A DNA stretch of 64,000 nucleotides from Bacteroides caecigallinarum (GCF_021531075.1 NZ_JADYTJ010000005.1:36810-100809), one strand, 5' to 3'. Shown: positions 9,399 through 18,497, counted from the first letter of the stretch. Program-made: numbers and translations. The notes: generated from the letters alone by a model not told the origin.

Positions 9399-9406
9399 CA
9401 AAGATA
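9399..9406 (-). promoter_or_regulatory. Promoter -7 element for the dsbD run
   Basis: TATCTTTG on the minus strand matches TAnnTTTG and lies 38 nt before the dsbD ATG. No good TTTG is seen at the usual -33 distance. Confidence 0.45.
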
Positions 9407-9520
9407 CGTATTTTTTATATGATTTATAATTCTGCTAATTCTCTTATATGATTTTTTATGTGTTTTACTGGTGGTTTAGACCTTTTTTGAGAAAAAATGA
9501 ATGATTTTTTTCTGTAAAAG

Positions 9521-9551
9521 TTTGCAGATTCAAAAAAAATCCCTACCTTTG
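9521..9551 (+). promoter_or_regulatory. Promoter of the tRNA-Ser gene
   Basis: TTTG at 9521-9524 and TACCTTTG at 9544-9551 are separated by 19 nt, an exact Bacteroidetes -33/-7 promoter. The tRNA starts 40 nt after the -7 element. The sequence around both elements is shared with the tRNA-His promoter at 41905-41935. Confidence 0.85.
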
Positions 9552-9590
9552 CATCGCTTTAGAGAGATAAAGCACTTCGAAAGGAGTTTT

Positions 9591-9675
9591 GGAGAGGTGG
9601 CAGAGTGGTCGATTGCGGCGGTCTTGAAAACCGTTGTACCGCGAGGTACCCGGGGTTCGAATCCCTGTCTCTCCG
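9591..9675 (+). tRNA. tRNA-Ser (anticodon UGA)
   Basis: The acceptor stem GGAGAGG pairs with TCTCTCC (one G-U), with discriminator G at 9675. The anticodon loop reads CTTGAAA, giving UGA. A long variable arm (GTACCGCGAGGTAC region) and a T arm CGGGG-TTCGAAT-CCCTG are present, as expected for a class II serine tRNA. CCA is not encoded. It has its own promoter and terminator. Confidence 0.97.
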
Positions 9676-9680
9676 CATGA

Positions 9681-9715
9681 AAATCCGTTAAGCTATTGCT
9701 TGACGGATTTTTTTT
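9681..9715 (+). terminator. Intrinsic terminator of tRNA-Ser
   Basis: AAATCCGTTAAG (9681-9692) pairs with CTTGACGGATTT (9699-9710), a 12-bp stem with one wobble and a 6-nt loop. It is followed by a run of T to 9715, and lies 5 nt after the tRNA. Confidence 0.9.
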
Positions 9716-9786
9716 GTATATGCTATACTTATTTATTGAGATAGTCATATCAAATAAAAAAATAGAAAACGCACATTTCTGCCATT

Positions 9787-9825
9787 GTTGGGTAACTATT
9801 TTTTTTGTATAGTAAGTTACCCAAC
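9787..9825. repeat. Inverted repeat in the gap between tRNA-Ser and the TlpA-like gene
   Basis: GTTGGGTAACT (9787-9797) and AGTTACCCAAC (9815-9825) are perfect 11-bp inverted repeats around a 17-nt T-rich spacer. Neither strand continues into a T run, so it is not a convincing terminator, although it lies downstream of the gene ending at 9919. The rest of 9716-9918 shows no gene. Confidence 0.5.
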
Positions 9826-9918
9826 TAGAAACAGTGAATTATAATTAAAATGTGATGATATTGTTCCAGAATTAAGATTGTTTAATTTGTCTTATTCAAA
9901 AAGGTTTCCTTCTAAATT

Positions 9919-11091
9919 TTATTGAAGAAGTTCTTTTAACCTATTGGTGAGTTCTTCTCCTAAAATGTTTTCTCCTATCATTACACCTTCTGAATCAATC
10001 AAGTATGTAGTCGGTACAAATCTTACCTTATAAAGGCTGGCTACACCTGTTTCGTCTAAAAAGTTAGGCCAAGCAAGTTGTTCTTCTTTTAAAGCCTTTT
10101 CCCATTCTTCTTTTTTCTTGTCGATGGAAATACTGACAATTTCGAATCCTTTTTCGCTATATTGAGCATATAGTTTTTTTAGATTAGGTATTTCCTTTCG
10201 ACAAGGATTGCACCAGGATGCCCAAAAATCAATTAGTAAATATTTCTTTCCTTGACGCAAAGTAGAAAGAGTAACATCGTTTCCGTTTTTGTCTTTAACG
10301 GTAAATTCAGGGACTTTGGTTCCTTCTTTTCCGGCAGGATAGAGTTCTTCCTTTACCTTCTGTCCGTAGTAAGATTGCTTGGCTGATGGAGAAAGTGCTT
10401 CATACCATGGTTTCATGTCTTCGCTTAGATATCTCGTAAATGATATCATCATTAAAGGTCCCCAGAATGAGTCTTTATTAGCCATTACAGTCTGATAATA
10501 TATAGAATCTACTATGTTAAAGAATTTCTTGTCAGCTGTCATTCTGGCTTTTCCTCTTTCGCTTTGTTGTAGCTCCTTAATTCTGTTCTGGTCCTTCTGC
10601 TGGTATGCTTTCATCATCATGCTATCGTAATCTGCAAACTTGCGTGCATTATCAGCATACAGTGAATCCAAATAAGTACGGGCAGACAATAACGAATCAT
10701 ACTTTGTGCTGAGTGGCGAACCGCTAACCGATAAATCAGAAAGATTGTAAGATAGGTTACTGTTTGTTTCTCGTTCAGTTACAGCTCCACTTATTTCTAT
10801 TGGTGTGTTTTCCAAAATAAGGCTACGCCATCCGTAGGCATCTTTCACTATCAGGCGCACAGCCCTTGGTTCTTCCACTTTTCCTTGAAATATAAACTGT
10901 CCATTGGTTACTGTTGTGTCTGCCATTGGAGCTTCGTTGTCGTGGCTCACTGGTACCAGTTGTACATGTGTTCCATCAGGTAATCCTTCAACACTTCCTT
11001 TCAATACATATCCATCGGTTACAGGCTGACCTGTACATGCCATCATGGCCAAACTTAAAAAGGCCATCCAAGAGAGATTTTTCTTTTTCAT
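9919..11091 (-). CDS. TlpA-like thiol-disulfide lipoprotein with DUF4369-type N-terminal domain
   Basis: The 390-residue protein begins with a lipoprotein signal (LSLAMMAC, lipidated C19). Residues 25-110 are a beta-rich DUF4369-type domain (GYVLKGSVEGLPDGTHVQLV). A charged helical linker follows. A thioredoxin-fold AhpC/TSA-Redoxin domain starts near residue 258 with active site W-ASWC294-NP-C297 and ends with a VPTTYLID cis-proline motif. Such proteins reduce disulfides in the periplasm or at the membrane surface. The gene follows susD by 9 nt and closes the uptake locus. Electrons could come from the DsbD encoded 0.6 kb away, which is inference. Confidence 0.92.
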   Translation of the reverse strand: MKKKNLSWMAFLSLAMMACTGQPVTDGYVLKGSVEGLPDGTHVQLVPVSHDNEAPMADTTVTNGQFIFQGKVEEPRAVRLIVKDAYGWRSLILENTPIEISGAVTERETNSNLSYNLSDLSVSGSPLSTKYDSLLSARTYLDSLYADNARKFADYDSMMMKAYQQKDQNRIKELQQSERGKARMTADKKFFNIVDSIYYQTVMANKDSFWGPLMMISFTRYLSEDMKPWYEALSPSAKQSYYGQKVKEELYPAGKEGTKVPEFTVKDKNGNDVTLSTLRQGKKYLLIDFWASWCNPCRKEIPNLKKLYAQYSEKGFEIVSISIDKKKEEWEKALKEEQLAWPNFLDETGVASLYKVRFVPTTYLIDSEGVMIGENILGEELTNRLKELLQ

Positions 11092-11100
11092 AACGTGGTT

Positions 11101-12525
11101 TTATTTAGATACATTCTGTTCAATAGTTCCGTTTCCAAGATTATTCAAAGCGCCGGCTGGGAAAGGCATAGTCCACAAATGTGAAGTCGGGCTTAGAGTA
11201 TATTCTGTTCCATTGTAATTTTTTGTCATTCTACGTAAGTATTTTCCTTCGCTGTTAAAACGACGGGCATCTGCAAAAGGAACTATGGAGAATATCAACT
11301 CATTGTCTTTAGTGTTCCGAATTAAAGAAAGAGCTTCCTCAAGTGTACTTGCAGTTGCAGGACGATACATCTCGGGGCGGATGCGTGTAGCGCGTACTGC
11401 ATTGAGCGTATTCATCGCTTCTGTAAAATCATTTTGCGTTGTTAGTCTTGCCTGACATTCGGCTTTGATGAGATATGCCTCGCATGTGGTTAGTCCTCCA
11501 TGATTGAAGAAACCGGAAGTCAAAGCCGCATAATATGTGTCGTTATTATCTACCTTAAGTTTCCAGCGTGAAAGGAATCTGGCATCTCCATCTTCAAAGC
11601 GTGCGGCTCTTTCTACAGGAATGTTATATTCATAGCTGTCGTAGTTTGACTGTCCACCGTAGCGTAAATAATAGTTTTCCACGTAATCATATTGCATAGG
11701 GGTGGCGAGCTTGTCGTAGTTATCGGGGTCTTCAATAGCGATATGATGTTCTTCGTAAAAAGAATTCCAGTCATATAGCTGATTGTTCTGTTCCAAGGCC
11801 CAATTGGAATAGCGTAATGCTTCTTCATAATTCTGCATTTGCAGATATATCCTGGCAAGTAAAGCATAACCTGCCCCTAAATTAGGATGAATTGCTGTCA
11901 TTGACTGAGCTGGTAATCCCATTTCAATGGCTTCTTTAATATCATTCAACATGAAGTCATACAAATATTGAATAGAAACCTGTTTATAGGGTGCATCAAT
12001 ATTGGCACTTGTAATAAGGGGTACACTTAGCTTTTCTTCGGCAGTAGAGGCATCGTAGGTATCTGCATAATAGTTAGTCAGGACATCATAGCAAAGCGAC
12101 CGTATCACTTTGGCGTATGCTATCACCTCGTTCCGTTCTGCGTCTGTAGCTTCAGTGGCTGTCGGAGCATTTTCTACAATCAGGTTACAGTTGGATATTG
12201 TCGCATATAGTGCATAATAAGTATCTTCATCTGAATTGTTCAGCATGATACGGTCGGCAGACTCATCCCACATGTAGTTGGCCCGATTGAGGCTTGGTGA
12301 GTTGACTTGTGCATTTTTCAGGTAAACGTCGTTCAGCAGATACAAAGCGTTCAAAATAGGTGTACGGCCATTTGTGTACTGGTCTCGTAACAGTGCTTCG
12401 AAGTCAGCCAGTGTAGTTGGTATTTTGGAGCCTTTCGGCGGTATGTTCAAGTAATCGTTGCATGCACTGCATATAATGCATGTGAGTACAATCAAAAGAT
12501 TTATAAATTTAGTCATAAATGTCAT
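11101..12525 (-). CDS. SusD/RagB family outer-membrane nutrient-binding lipoprotein
   Basis: The 474-residue protein starts with a lipoprotein signal (VLTCIICSAC, lipidated Cys22) followed by NDYLNIPPKGSKIPTTLADFEALL, the typical SusD N-terminus. TPR-like helical segments follow (ARIYLQMQNYEEALRYSNWAL; AYLIKAECQARL...AMNTLNAVRATRI). The C-terminus includes ELIFSIVPFADARRFN and ends near the LWTMPFPAGAL motif seen in SusD proteins. It sits on the outer membrane surface as the lid of the partner SusC channel encoded 13 nt upstream. A second ATG nine bases in (12516) is an alternative start. Confidence 0.93.
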   Translation of the reverse strand: MTFMTKFINLLIVLTCIICSACNDYLNIPPKGSKIPTTLADFEALLRDQYTNGRTPILNALYLLNDVYLKNAQVNSPSLNRANYMWDESADRIMLNNSDEDTYYALYATISNCNLIVENAPTATEATDAERNEVIAYAKVIRSLCYDVLTNYYADTYDASTAEEKLSVPLITSANIDAPYKQVSIQYLYDFMLNDIKEAIEMGLPAQSMTAIHPNLGAGYALLARIYLQMQNYEEALRYSNWALEQNNQLYDWNSFYEEHHIAIEDPDNYDKLATPMQYDYVENYYLRYGGQSNYDSYEYNIPVERAARFEDGDARFLSRWKLKVDNNDTYYAALTSGFFNHGGLTTCEAYLIKAECQARLTTQNDFTEAMNTLNAVRATRIRPEMYRPATASTLEEALSLIRNTKDNELIFSIVPFADARRFNSEGKYLRRMTKNYNGTEYTLSPTSHLWTMPFPAGALNNLGNGTIEQNVSK

Positions 12526-12538
12526 GCAATATAAATGG

Positions 12539-15500
12539 TTAGAAATTCAGGTAAACGCCACACAGGTAGTTAGGCTTGGTATATCCGCCAAGCAAATACT
12601 TGGCATTGCTGCTTTTGGCCATTGTAAACACATTCTCCATGCCCAGCATGATACGTGCATTCTTCAGATATAGTTTATGACACCATTTTGAAGGAATGCG
12701 GTAGGTCAATGAAAGGTTTCTTAAACGCCAGTTTGTTGCATCAATTACGTTTATAGAGGAGTTGGCATACATACTTTGGTAGTTATAGTTGTAGAGTGGG
12801 CTTTCCGTAGATATATAGCGTGGTATATCAGTATGAGCTTCGTCACCAGGTTCACGCCAGCGATTTTCTATGTCTTTGCTGACTACTCCCATACCCGACG
12901 AAATAAATGCTGTGTTTGTGTTACGCATTTTATGTCCGCCTTCAAACAGAAACTGAGCAGCCAGTTCCCAGTTCTTCCAGCGTAGATTTGTACTGACAGA
13001 ACCATTATATATTGGTACGGTAGTTCCCAGGTAAACGAGGTCCTCAATTTCCGAAGGAGTCATATCTGTATATAATTTTCCTTCTGCGTCATATACTTGC
13101 GGAGTTCCGGTCTCACTCAATCCTGCCCATTGATAGCCATAAATGGCATTGTATGGATTTCCTACCCGTGGATATGCGGTAGGGTAATCAATTACCAGAT
13201 ATGCTACCGGAGCTTTCACATTTACATACGTTACTTTATTTTTGTTATAACCTAATACACCGCTTACATTCCAGTTCCAGTCGTTGTGGCGAATAACATC
13301 TCCCGACAGCGTCAATTCAAAACCTTTATTTGTCATTTTTCCGTTATTGATGGAATATGTGCTATATCCCCATCCTTCAGTCGGTACGCCATTGGTATTG
13401 GCAAGAAGGTCAGTTCCTTTTTTATTGTAATATTCAATAGAACCGTTGAGGCGATTACCTAACAATGCAAAATCTATTCCTACATTGAGAGTTGTAGTCT
13501 TTTCCCAACGTAAATTGGGATTCGGACGACTTGAAATAGTACCCTGAATACCTCCTACCTGGTTATTATTGTTATAATATGCTATCATGTAAGGAGCTGA
13601 GTTTTTTGCAATGTTACCGCCGATACCATAACTTGCACGAAGTTTTAGCATGTTGATCCATGCAACATTGAAGAAAGCTTCACGATCAATATTCCAGCCA
13701 GCTCCTACCGACCAAATAGGTCTTTTCTGATATTTGGAACCAGTTGAGAACAGATTCGTTTTGTCCCAACGAATACTTCCACTTACCATGTACTTTCCGT
13801 CATAAGTATAGGCTGCATTGCTATAGACCGATACATAACGGTTTACAAGTTCACGAATGTAAGCAAATTTTTGTTGGCTAAAGGACGCATATCCCCATTG
13901 CCCATTGAAGTTGCTTAGTTGTCCGGCATTAATCATGCTGTAAGTCAGCAGTTGTGGATCATAATTGTAGAGTGTACGGTCGTTATATTCCATTTTGTTT
14001 TCTCGGGTTTCCGTACCCAGAATCATGGTTATATCATGTTTCCCGGCAATTGTTTTGTTAAAATCCAACTGTTGACGGAAATTATAAGCATGTGTCGTAT
14101 TTGCTGATGTAAAAAATACATTGCCATAAGGTAAGGCAAATGTGGAAGTACCGTCATTATTTGATGTAGAAAATGTATTTACCATGTTTCTCACCTCAAA
14201 AGAGTCTTTTCCTTTCAATTGCTCAGTTTTATATTCTGCATATTCATACTGGAAGGACGCTGTGTATTTTAGCCAGTCGGTAAACTTGAAAGTGAGTCTG
14301 GCGAATGTACGGTTGCTGAAATCACGGCTTTTCGTCAGATTCATTCCGATTTCATCCAGCGGTGTTATGTCCAGATTATATAAGCCGTTGTTGTGCAACA
14401 GATTCAGATTGTACAGACTGTAACGGTCTTCTTCTGTATTTGTATAATACGTGCCGTCACTGTTCATCAGTCCGTCATAAGGCATATAAGTATAGCCCGG
14501 CGAAAAGAGATTAAATGATTGTGTGGTTCCTTTTCCATAATTCAGGTAAGTTCCTACATCCAGAGTAAGCCACGAAGTCATTTGTGTTGAGTTCTGCAAA
14601 TTAATACCGATAGTGTTATTTTCTGAGAACTTATCCTCCAGCTGGTTTTGGCGATATGATACGGATGCGTTGAAAGTGTTTTTCTCTGTTCCTTTTCCGA
14701 TGTTCAGGTTATATTGTTGAGAAAACGGATTACGTTTGCCGTATTTTTCTATATCCTTGTAATAACGGTAACCTTGTGAAGCCAGTCCTTTCAGATTGCT
14801 TTCAAGTTGGTCTTGAGTGATATTCCCGGCATAATAGTTTAGTATATTACGTATTCCCTGAGTTGAATATGACATGTTATCCAAAACTGTGTTAGCGTAG
14901 CTTCTTACATCACCTTCATGTAGTTGGGGGTTCTGTGCAGCCCATTCACGTTCCAGTTCAATCATCGTAGCCGATCCTGCCAGATATTTATCAGCATACG
15001 TGTCATAAGGATTAACTGTCAGTGTAGCGGAAAATGATACATTAAGCTCGTCTTTTTTTGCTCTTTTTGTTGTGATTACAACGACTCCATTTGCAGCGCG
15101 AGCTCCGTAAATAGAAGTAGCGGCAGCGTCTTTTAGTACAGTGATGCTCTCAATGTCTTCCATATTAAGATCTGGTACACTTTCTATCCAGTTACCATAA
15201 CCATCGTTGGTCGTTTTCTCTACGGGGAAGCCGTCAATTACGTACAATGGGGTAGTAAGTCCGTTCATTGAGGTAACTCCTCGGATTTTTCCATCACTGT
15301 ATCCTGCAACACGGCCTTCGAGTATTGCTCCCATATTGCTAAGGCGTTGTGTCTCCAACTTTTTGGAGTCAACTTTTGAAAATGCTCCTGTTGCACGTTC
15401 TTTAGAAATGGTTTGATAACCTGTTACGACTACCTCATCAAGAAGTTCTGATGAAGGCTGTAAAACGATAAAATAATCATTATCGGCATTCAGTTTCACC

Positions 15501-15793
15501 CGATGTGTTTTATATCCCAGATAGGAAGCTTCAATCTCTTTTGTATCAGATGGAAATGTCAGTGTAAAGTGTCCCTGAACATCCGTAATGACAGCTGCAA
15601 CAGATCCTTTGGCGTCATCATTTACCTGTTTTACGTGGGCTGCAGGCAGCGGCTCGTTGTTTTCATCCACTACAATGCCATGAATTGTGCGGTTGCCCTG
15701 CGCATGAGTTTCGCAGACAAACATAATAAACGTACATAGCCAAAGCAGGAAGAGGATTCTGAAACGAGTTTCATGTAATGCTACTTTCTCCAT
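12539..15793 (-). CDS. SusC/RagA family TonB-dependent outer-membrane transporter
   Basis: This 1084-residue protein has a signal peptide (FLLWLCTFIMFVCETHAQ) and a carboxypeptidase-regulatory-like domain (IHGIVVDENNEPLPAAHV...). A TonB-box-like SELLDEVVVTGYQ lies near residue 120. The plug domain carries the SusC signature DIESITVLKDAAATSIYGARAANGVVVITTK. A long aromatic beta-barrel ends in F. It imports a ligand captured by the SusD partner, driven by TonB. No glycoside hydrolase, sulfatase or peptidase is near, so the ligand is unknown. The regulator upstream is a TPR-AraC protein, not a hybrid two-component sensor or sigma/anti-sigma pair. Confidence 0.95.
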   Translation of the reverse strand: MEKVALHETRFRILFLLWLCTFIMFVCETHAQGNRTIHGIVVDENNEPLPAAHVKQVNDDAKGSVAAVITDVQGHFTLTFPSDTKEIEASYLGYKTHRVKLNADNDYFIVLQPSSELLDEVVVTGYQTISKERATGAFSKVDSKKLETQRLSNMGAILEGRVAGYSDGKIRGVTSMNGLTTPLYVIDGFPVEKTTNDGYGNWIESVPDLNMEDIESITVLKDAAATSIYGARAANGVVVITTKRAKKDELNVSFSATLTVNPYDTYADKYLAGSATMIELEREWAAQNPQLHEGDVRSYANTVLDNMSYSTQGIRNILNYYAGNITQDQLESNLKGLASQGYRYYKDIEKYGKRNPFSQQYNLNIGKGTEKNTFNASVSYRQNQLEDKFSENNTIGINLQNSTQMTSWLTLDVGTYLNYGKGTTQSFNLFSPGYTYMPYDGLMNSDGTYYTNTEEDRYSLYNLNLLHNNGLYNLDITPLDEIGMNLTKSRDFSNRTFARLTFKFTDWLKYTASFQYEYAEYKTEQLKGKDSFEVRNMVNTFSTSNNDGTSTFALPYGNVFFTSANTTHAYNFRQQLDFNKTIAGKHDITMILGTETRENKMEYNDRTLYNYDPQLLTYSMINAGQLSNFNGQWGYASFSQQKFAYIRELVNRYVSVYSNAAYTYDGKYMVSGSIRWDKTNLFSTGSKYQKRPIWSVGAGWNIDREAFFNVAWINMLKLRASYGIGGNIAKNSAPYMIAYYNNNNQVGGIQGTISSRPNPNLRWEKTTTLNVGIDFALLGNRLNGSIEYYNKKGTDLLANTNGVPTEGWGYSTYSINNGKMTNKGFELTLSGDVIRHNDWNWNVSGVLGYNKNKVTYVNVKAPVAYLVIDYPTAYPRVGNPYNAIYGYQWAGLSETGTPQVYDAEGKLYTDMTPSEIEDLVYLGTTVPIYNGSVSTNLRWKNWELAAQFLFEGGHKMRNTNTAFISSGMGVVSKDIENRWREPGDEAHTDIPRYISTESPLYNYNYQSMYANSSINVIDATNWRLRNLSLTYRIPSKWCHKLYLKNARIMLGMENVFTMAKSSNAKYLLGGYTKPNYLCGVYLNF

Positions 15794-15941
15794 ACTTATA
15801 TCTTTTTTTTAAGGTTATAGATTTAAACTTTAATTTTGCTCATGTGCAAAAATGTAAAAAAAAGATATAATATTGATACTAAATACGCGTTCAAATTCGA
15901 CAATTGTTACTTTAGGAGAAGATTTTTTGTTAAAACGTTTT

Positions 15942-17747
15942 TCATCCTTCTTTTTTATGCATGGTAATAACCTTATTGCGATATTGTTTTGGTGGAATCC
16001 CTACAATATCCTGAAAAATTTTATAGAATGTGCTCATGGAATTAAATCCCACTTCAGAAGCTACGGCCTTTAATGGTATATCATTTTTAGGATCGCTAAG
16101 CAAACGGATAGCCTCCTGAATTCGATAACTGTTGACGTATTGCGTAAAATTCTGTTGTGTTTGCTCATTGATTATTTGCGACAGATAAGTGCGGTTTGTT
16201 TCAAGTAAGTCGGCAACACGCTCTTTTGTCAATAAGTTTTCTTTATATACCTTTTGTTCCTGCATTAGTTTTTCCAGTCGTTGAAACAGTAAAGTTTTCT
16301 TTTCATTACTCAATGAAGAGGCCGCATACTTTTCATTGGTAGAAGAAGTTACACTTGCTGCTGTATTTATATGTTCCTGCTGTAAGGAATTAATTATGGC
16401 TTTGAGATGTTCTTCCTTGCGGATTGATTCCTGATGCTGTCGCACGATACTGGTATATAAAATGTTTTTCCTCCTATACATAAGCCATAACGTAAAGGTG
16501 ACAATCAGAATCACTATAAGGACGCTAAAAAGGGCTTGTTCCTTTTTTTCTTTCTGTAGCAAAACAAGTTTCCCTTCCCGAATTTCATTTGCCTGACGTT
16601 CTGTATCGTACTTTATGCGAAGTTCACTCAGCATTTTTTCTTTATCGATATTGAATATACTGTCTGTTTCCTGCTGTAACTTTCGTTGCCAGGCAAGTGC
16701 TTCGGCATACTGTCCCATGTTTTCATAACAGACAGACAATGTATTGATTACTTGGTTTCTATATACCGCACAGTTCTCTTCTTTTGTGAGTGATAAGGCT
16801 TTTAGAAGTAAGTCTACAGCTTGCTTATTATTTCCATCTTCCTTTAATGCTATCGCATATTCATTCAGTAAAATTACTTTGTATGAGGTCTGGTTCATAG
16901 TATTCAGCGATAATCCTTTCCTGTAATATTCAATCGCCTGTTTTTTATTACCTTTAGCAAATTCTATCATGCCGTATATTGCGTACACATTCCCTTGATT
17001 GTAATACTCGTTCTGGTTCATGATAAATTCGGCTTCCTTTATATACGGTAAAGCTTTATCATATTCCTTACGCAGATAATACATATATGAAGTGTTTAAT
17101 GAACCGATAAATATAAGATAGGCTGAATTTTGTTTATGCCCCATTTCGTAAGTTTGCAGTGCATAAGTCAGGCCCTCAGGATTGTTTTGTAAAAAATAAA
17201 TACTGGAGATATTTCCCAGCAGAATAGCTTCAAGTTCACTGTTTTCACTTTTGTGGGCCGCTTCTATTCCTTTAAAGAAATAATGCAGGGCAGAATAATA
17301 GTCTTTGTTAATGTTACTGGCATATAACCCCATTCCGTTATAAACGGAACATAAAGCCGAATAGTTATTTGCGCTTTTTCCCAGCAAAGATGCTTGTCCG
17401 AGATGATTTATTGCGCTCGAATCACCTAACATGACGTATGCTTGCCCTAATGCGATATGTGCATACAGCAAGCTATATTCATAATCTTGTTCTTCATATC
17501 CTATACGAAATAATTCTTCCCCATACTCTATTACTTTGCGGTAATCAGCTTTGTGTAAATACAAAAAACAAAGTTCTTTTAATACTTGTACATCTTTCGG
17601 ATTGCGTTTTAATATCTGTTCCTGCTGCTGTATGGCTGGAAGAATGTTTTCTTGTGCCTGACATGTCAACAGGATACAAATAGTGGAAAATATAATTATT
17701 TTAAGTCTTAATTTTATGCTTATCTGTATAGGGCTTGATTTCGGCAT
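15942..17747 (-). CDS. Membrane-bound TPR regulator with C-terminal AraC-type DNA-binding domain
   Basis: The 601-residue protein has an N-terminal signal/anchor (IIIFSTICILLTCQA), then about seven tetratricopeptide-like repeats (residues 30-370). A transmembrane helix (ALFSVLIVILIVTFTLWLMY) sits near residue 400. After a coiled linker comes an AraC/XylS helix-turn-helix pair (TNRTYLSQIINEQTQQNFTQYVNSYRI and IPLKAVASEVGFNSMSTFYKIFQDIVGIPPKQY). The layout is like a one-component transmembrane regulator, with a periplasmic TPR sensor and a cytoplasmic AraC output. It lies 148 nt upstream of susC on the same strand and is the obvious candidate regulator of the SusCD-TlpA locus. Confidence 0.9.
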   Translation of the reverse strand: MPKSSPIQISIKLRLKIIIFSTICILLTCQAQENILPAIQQQEQILKRNPKDVQVLKELCFLYLHKADYRKVIEYGEELFRIGYEEQDYEYSLLYAHIALGQAYVMLGDSSAINHLGQASLLGKSANNYSALCSVYNGMGLYASNINKDYYSALHYFFKGIEAAHKSENSELEAILLGNISSIYFLQNNPEGLTYALQTYEMGHKQNSAYLIFIGSLNTSYMYYLRKEYDKALPYIKEAEFIMNQNEYYNQGNVYAIYGMIEFAKGNKKQAIEYYRKGLSLNTMNQTSYKVILLNEYAIALKEDGNNKQAVDLLLKALSLTKEENCAVYRNQVINTLSVCYENMGQYAEALAWQRKLQQETDSIFNIDKEKMLSELRIKYDTERQANEIREGKLVLLQKEKKEQALFSVLIVILIVTFTLWLMYRRKNILYTSIVRQHQESIRKEEHLKAIINSLQQEHINTAASVTSSTNEKYAASSLSNEKKTLLFQRLEKLMQEQKVYKENLLTKERVADLLETNRTYLSQIINEQTQQNFTQYVNSYRIQEAIRLLSDPKNDIPLKAVASEVGFNSMSTFYKIFQDIVGIPPKQYRNKVITMHKKEG

Positions 17748-17768
17748 GATATTCTTAAAAATTTATTT

Positions 17769-17787
17769 ATTGCATTGGAAGTGCAAT
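17769..17787. promoter_or_regulatory. Short inverted repeat upstream of the TPR-AraC gene
   Basis: ATTGCA-7nt-TGCAAT lies 22-40 nt upstream of the regulator's ATG, a position that could be an operator. Only six paired bases support it. Confidence 0.25.
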
Positions 17788-17838
17788 AGATGTATTGTAA
17801 AATGGTCGTGAATTAGTCATAAATGAACTGAATTACTA

Positions 17839-18182
17839 CTATTTCAATTCTTTAAAAGCTTCCGCAAAGAACATATTAAACCACTTAATGCTGTGATTTG
17901 TTACTTCATGTTTTGCTGATTTTTTAAGATAAGGTCATTGGAAAAATTGGTCTCAAAGGCAAAATCTTTATGTAATGAAATTGCATTTTCTTTCTGTTTT
18001 TGTAACTCGCCGGCTACTGTACCACCAATCCACCGTTCTTCCCATTCTGGATGTTCTTTACGTAAGTTGAGTGCAAGTAAATCGCCATCAAAAGATTTGC
18101 AGTGAATGTAATAAGGGGATAATCTACTTTTCCCAGCTCCGTTAGGACCTGCTATGACTGTAAATTCTGGACGTGCTTCCAT
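17839..18182 (-). pseudogene. Decayed zeta-toxin-family kinase (internal deletion and frameshift)
   Basis: The open frame from 18182 gives only 93 residues (stop at 17901-17903). It starts as a zeta-type P-loop kinase: FTVIAGPNGAGKS is a Walker A motif, followed by FDGD and KDFAFETNFSND, which resembles the family's FETT-type motif. Zeta toxins are usually near 190 residues or more. The central part after FETNFS is missing. Immediately downstream, in another frame, codons read HEVTNHSIKWFNMFFAEAFKELK and a TAG stop at 17839-17841, which looks like an intact C-terminal end. I read this as a zeta gene that lost about 70 codons and was frameshifted. Zeta toxins phosphorylate UDP-N-acetylglucosamine; this remnant should be inactive. 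Confidence 0.7.
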
Positions 18183-18186
18183 TCCT

Positions 18187-18468
18187 TTATTTATTTAATA
18201 AATAAGCATATCTGCCTTTTCCTTTATCAGCAGTTCGTGAAATAATTTGATAGCTTCTTGTATTTATATCATAGCTTACCAAATCTTCACTACCATCTGG
18301 ATTTGCTAAATAGTAATTTCCTTCTTTATCCCAAAATGGAATGGAAATTCCTTTAGCCCATCCTTCCAAGTAAATGCGCTCTACTTCTTTGCGTACTTCT
18401 TCATTTACTTCTTTGATGGTCTTTCCGTTGGATAGTTTGATTTTTTCTATTTCAGCGTATTCACACAT
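18187..18468 (-). CDS. Small protein paired with the zeta remnant, possible antitoxin
   Basis: This 93-residue protein is not of a named family I recognise. It starts with a charged helical half (EIEKIKLSNGKTIKEVNEEVRKEVERIYLEGWAKG...). A strand-rich half follows (IPFWDKEGNYYLANPDGSEDLVSY) and the tail is basic (TADKGKGRYAYLLNK). Its stop is 4 nt before the zeta remnant, so the two form a pair, and an antitoxin role is a guess from position. I place the start at 18468 and not at the upstream ATG 18492, because the -7 element at 18490-18497 puts transcription start near 18483. Confidence 0.65.
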   Translation of the reverse strand: MCEYAEIEKIKLSNGKTIKEVNEEVRKEVERIYLEGWAKGISIPFWDKEGNYYLANPDGSEDLVSYDINTRSYQIISRTADKGKGRYAYLLNK

Positions 18469-18489
18469 GATTATCAATGATTTATGCTG

Positions 18490-18497
18490 CAAAGATA
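18490..18497 (-). promoter_or_regulatory. -7 element of the small-protein/zeta module
   Basis: TATCTTTG on the minus strand fits TAnnTTTG and lies 21 nt before the chosen start at 18468. Its position rules out the longer reading frame starting at 18492. Confidence 0.5.

Noticed and set aside
9787..9825. Invertible promoter or recombinase site
   Set aside because: The arms enclose only 17 nt, no second copy flanks a promoter and no invertase gene is present; a hairpin is the simpler reading.
11101..15793. Polysaccharide utilisation locus for a specific glycan
   Set aside because: No glycoside hydrolase, lyase, sulfatase or esterase is nearby, so no glycan substrate is supported.
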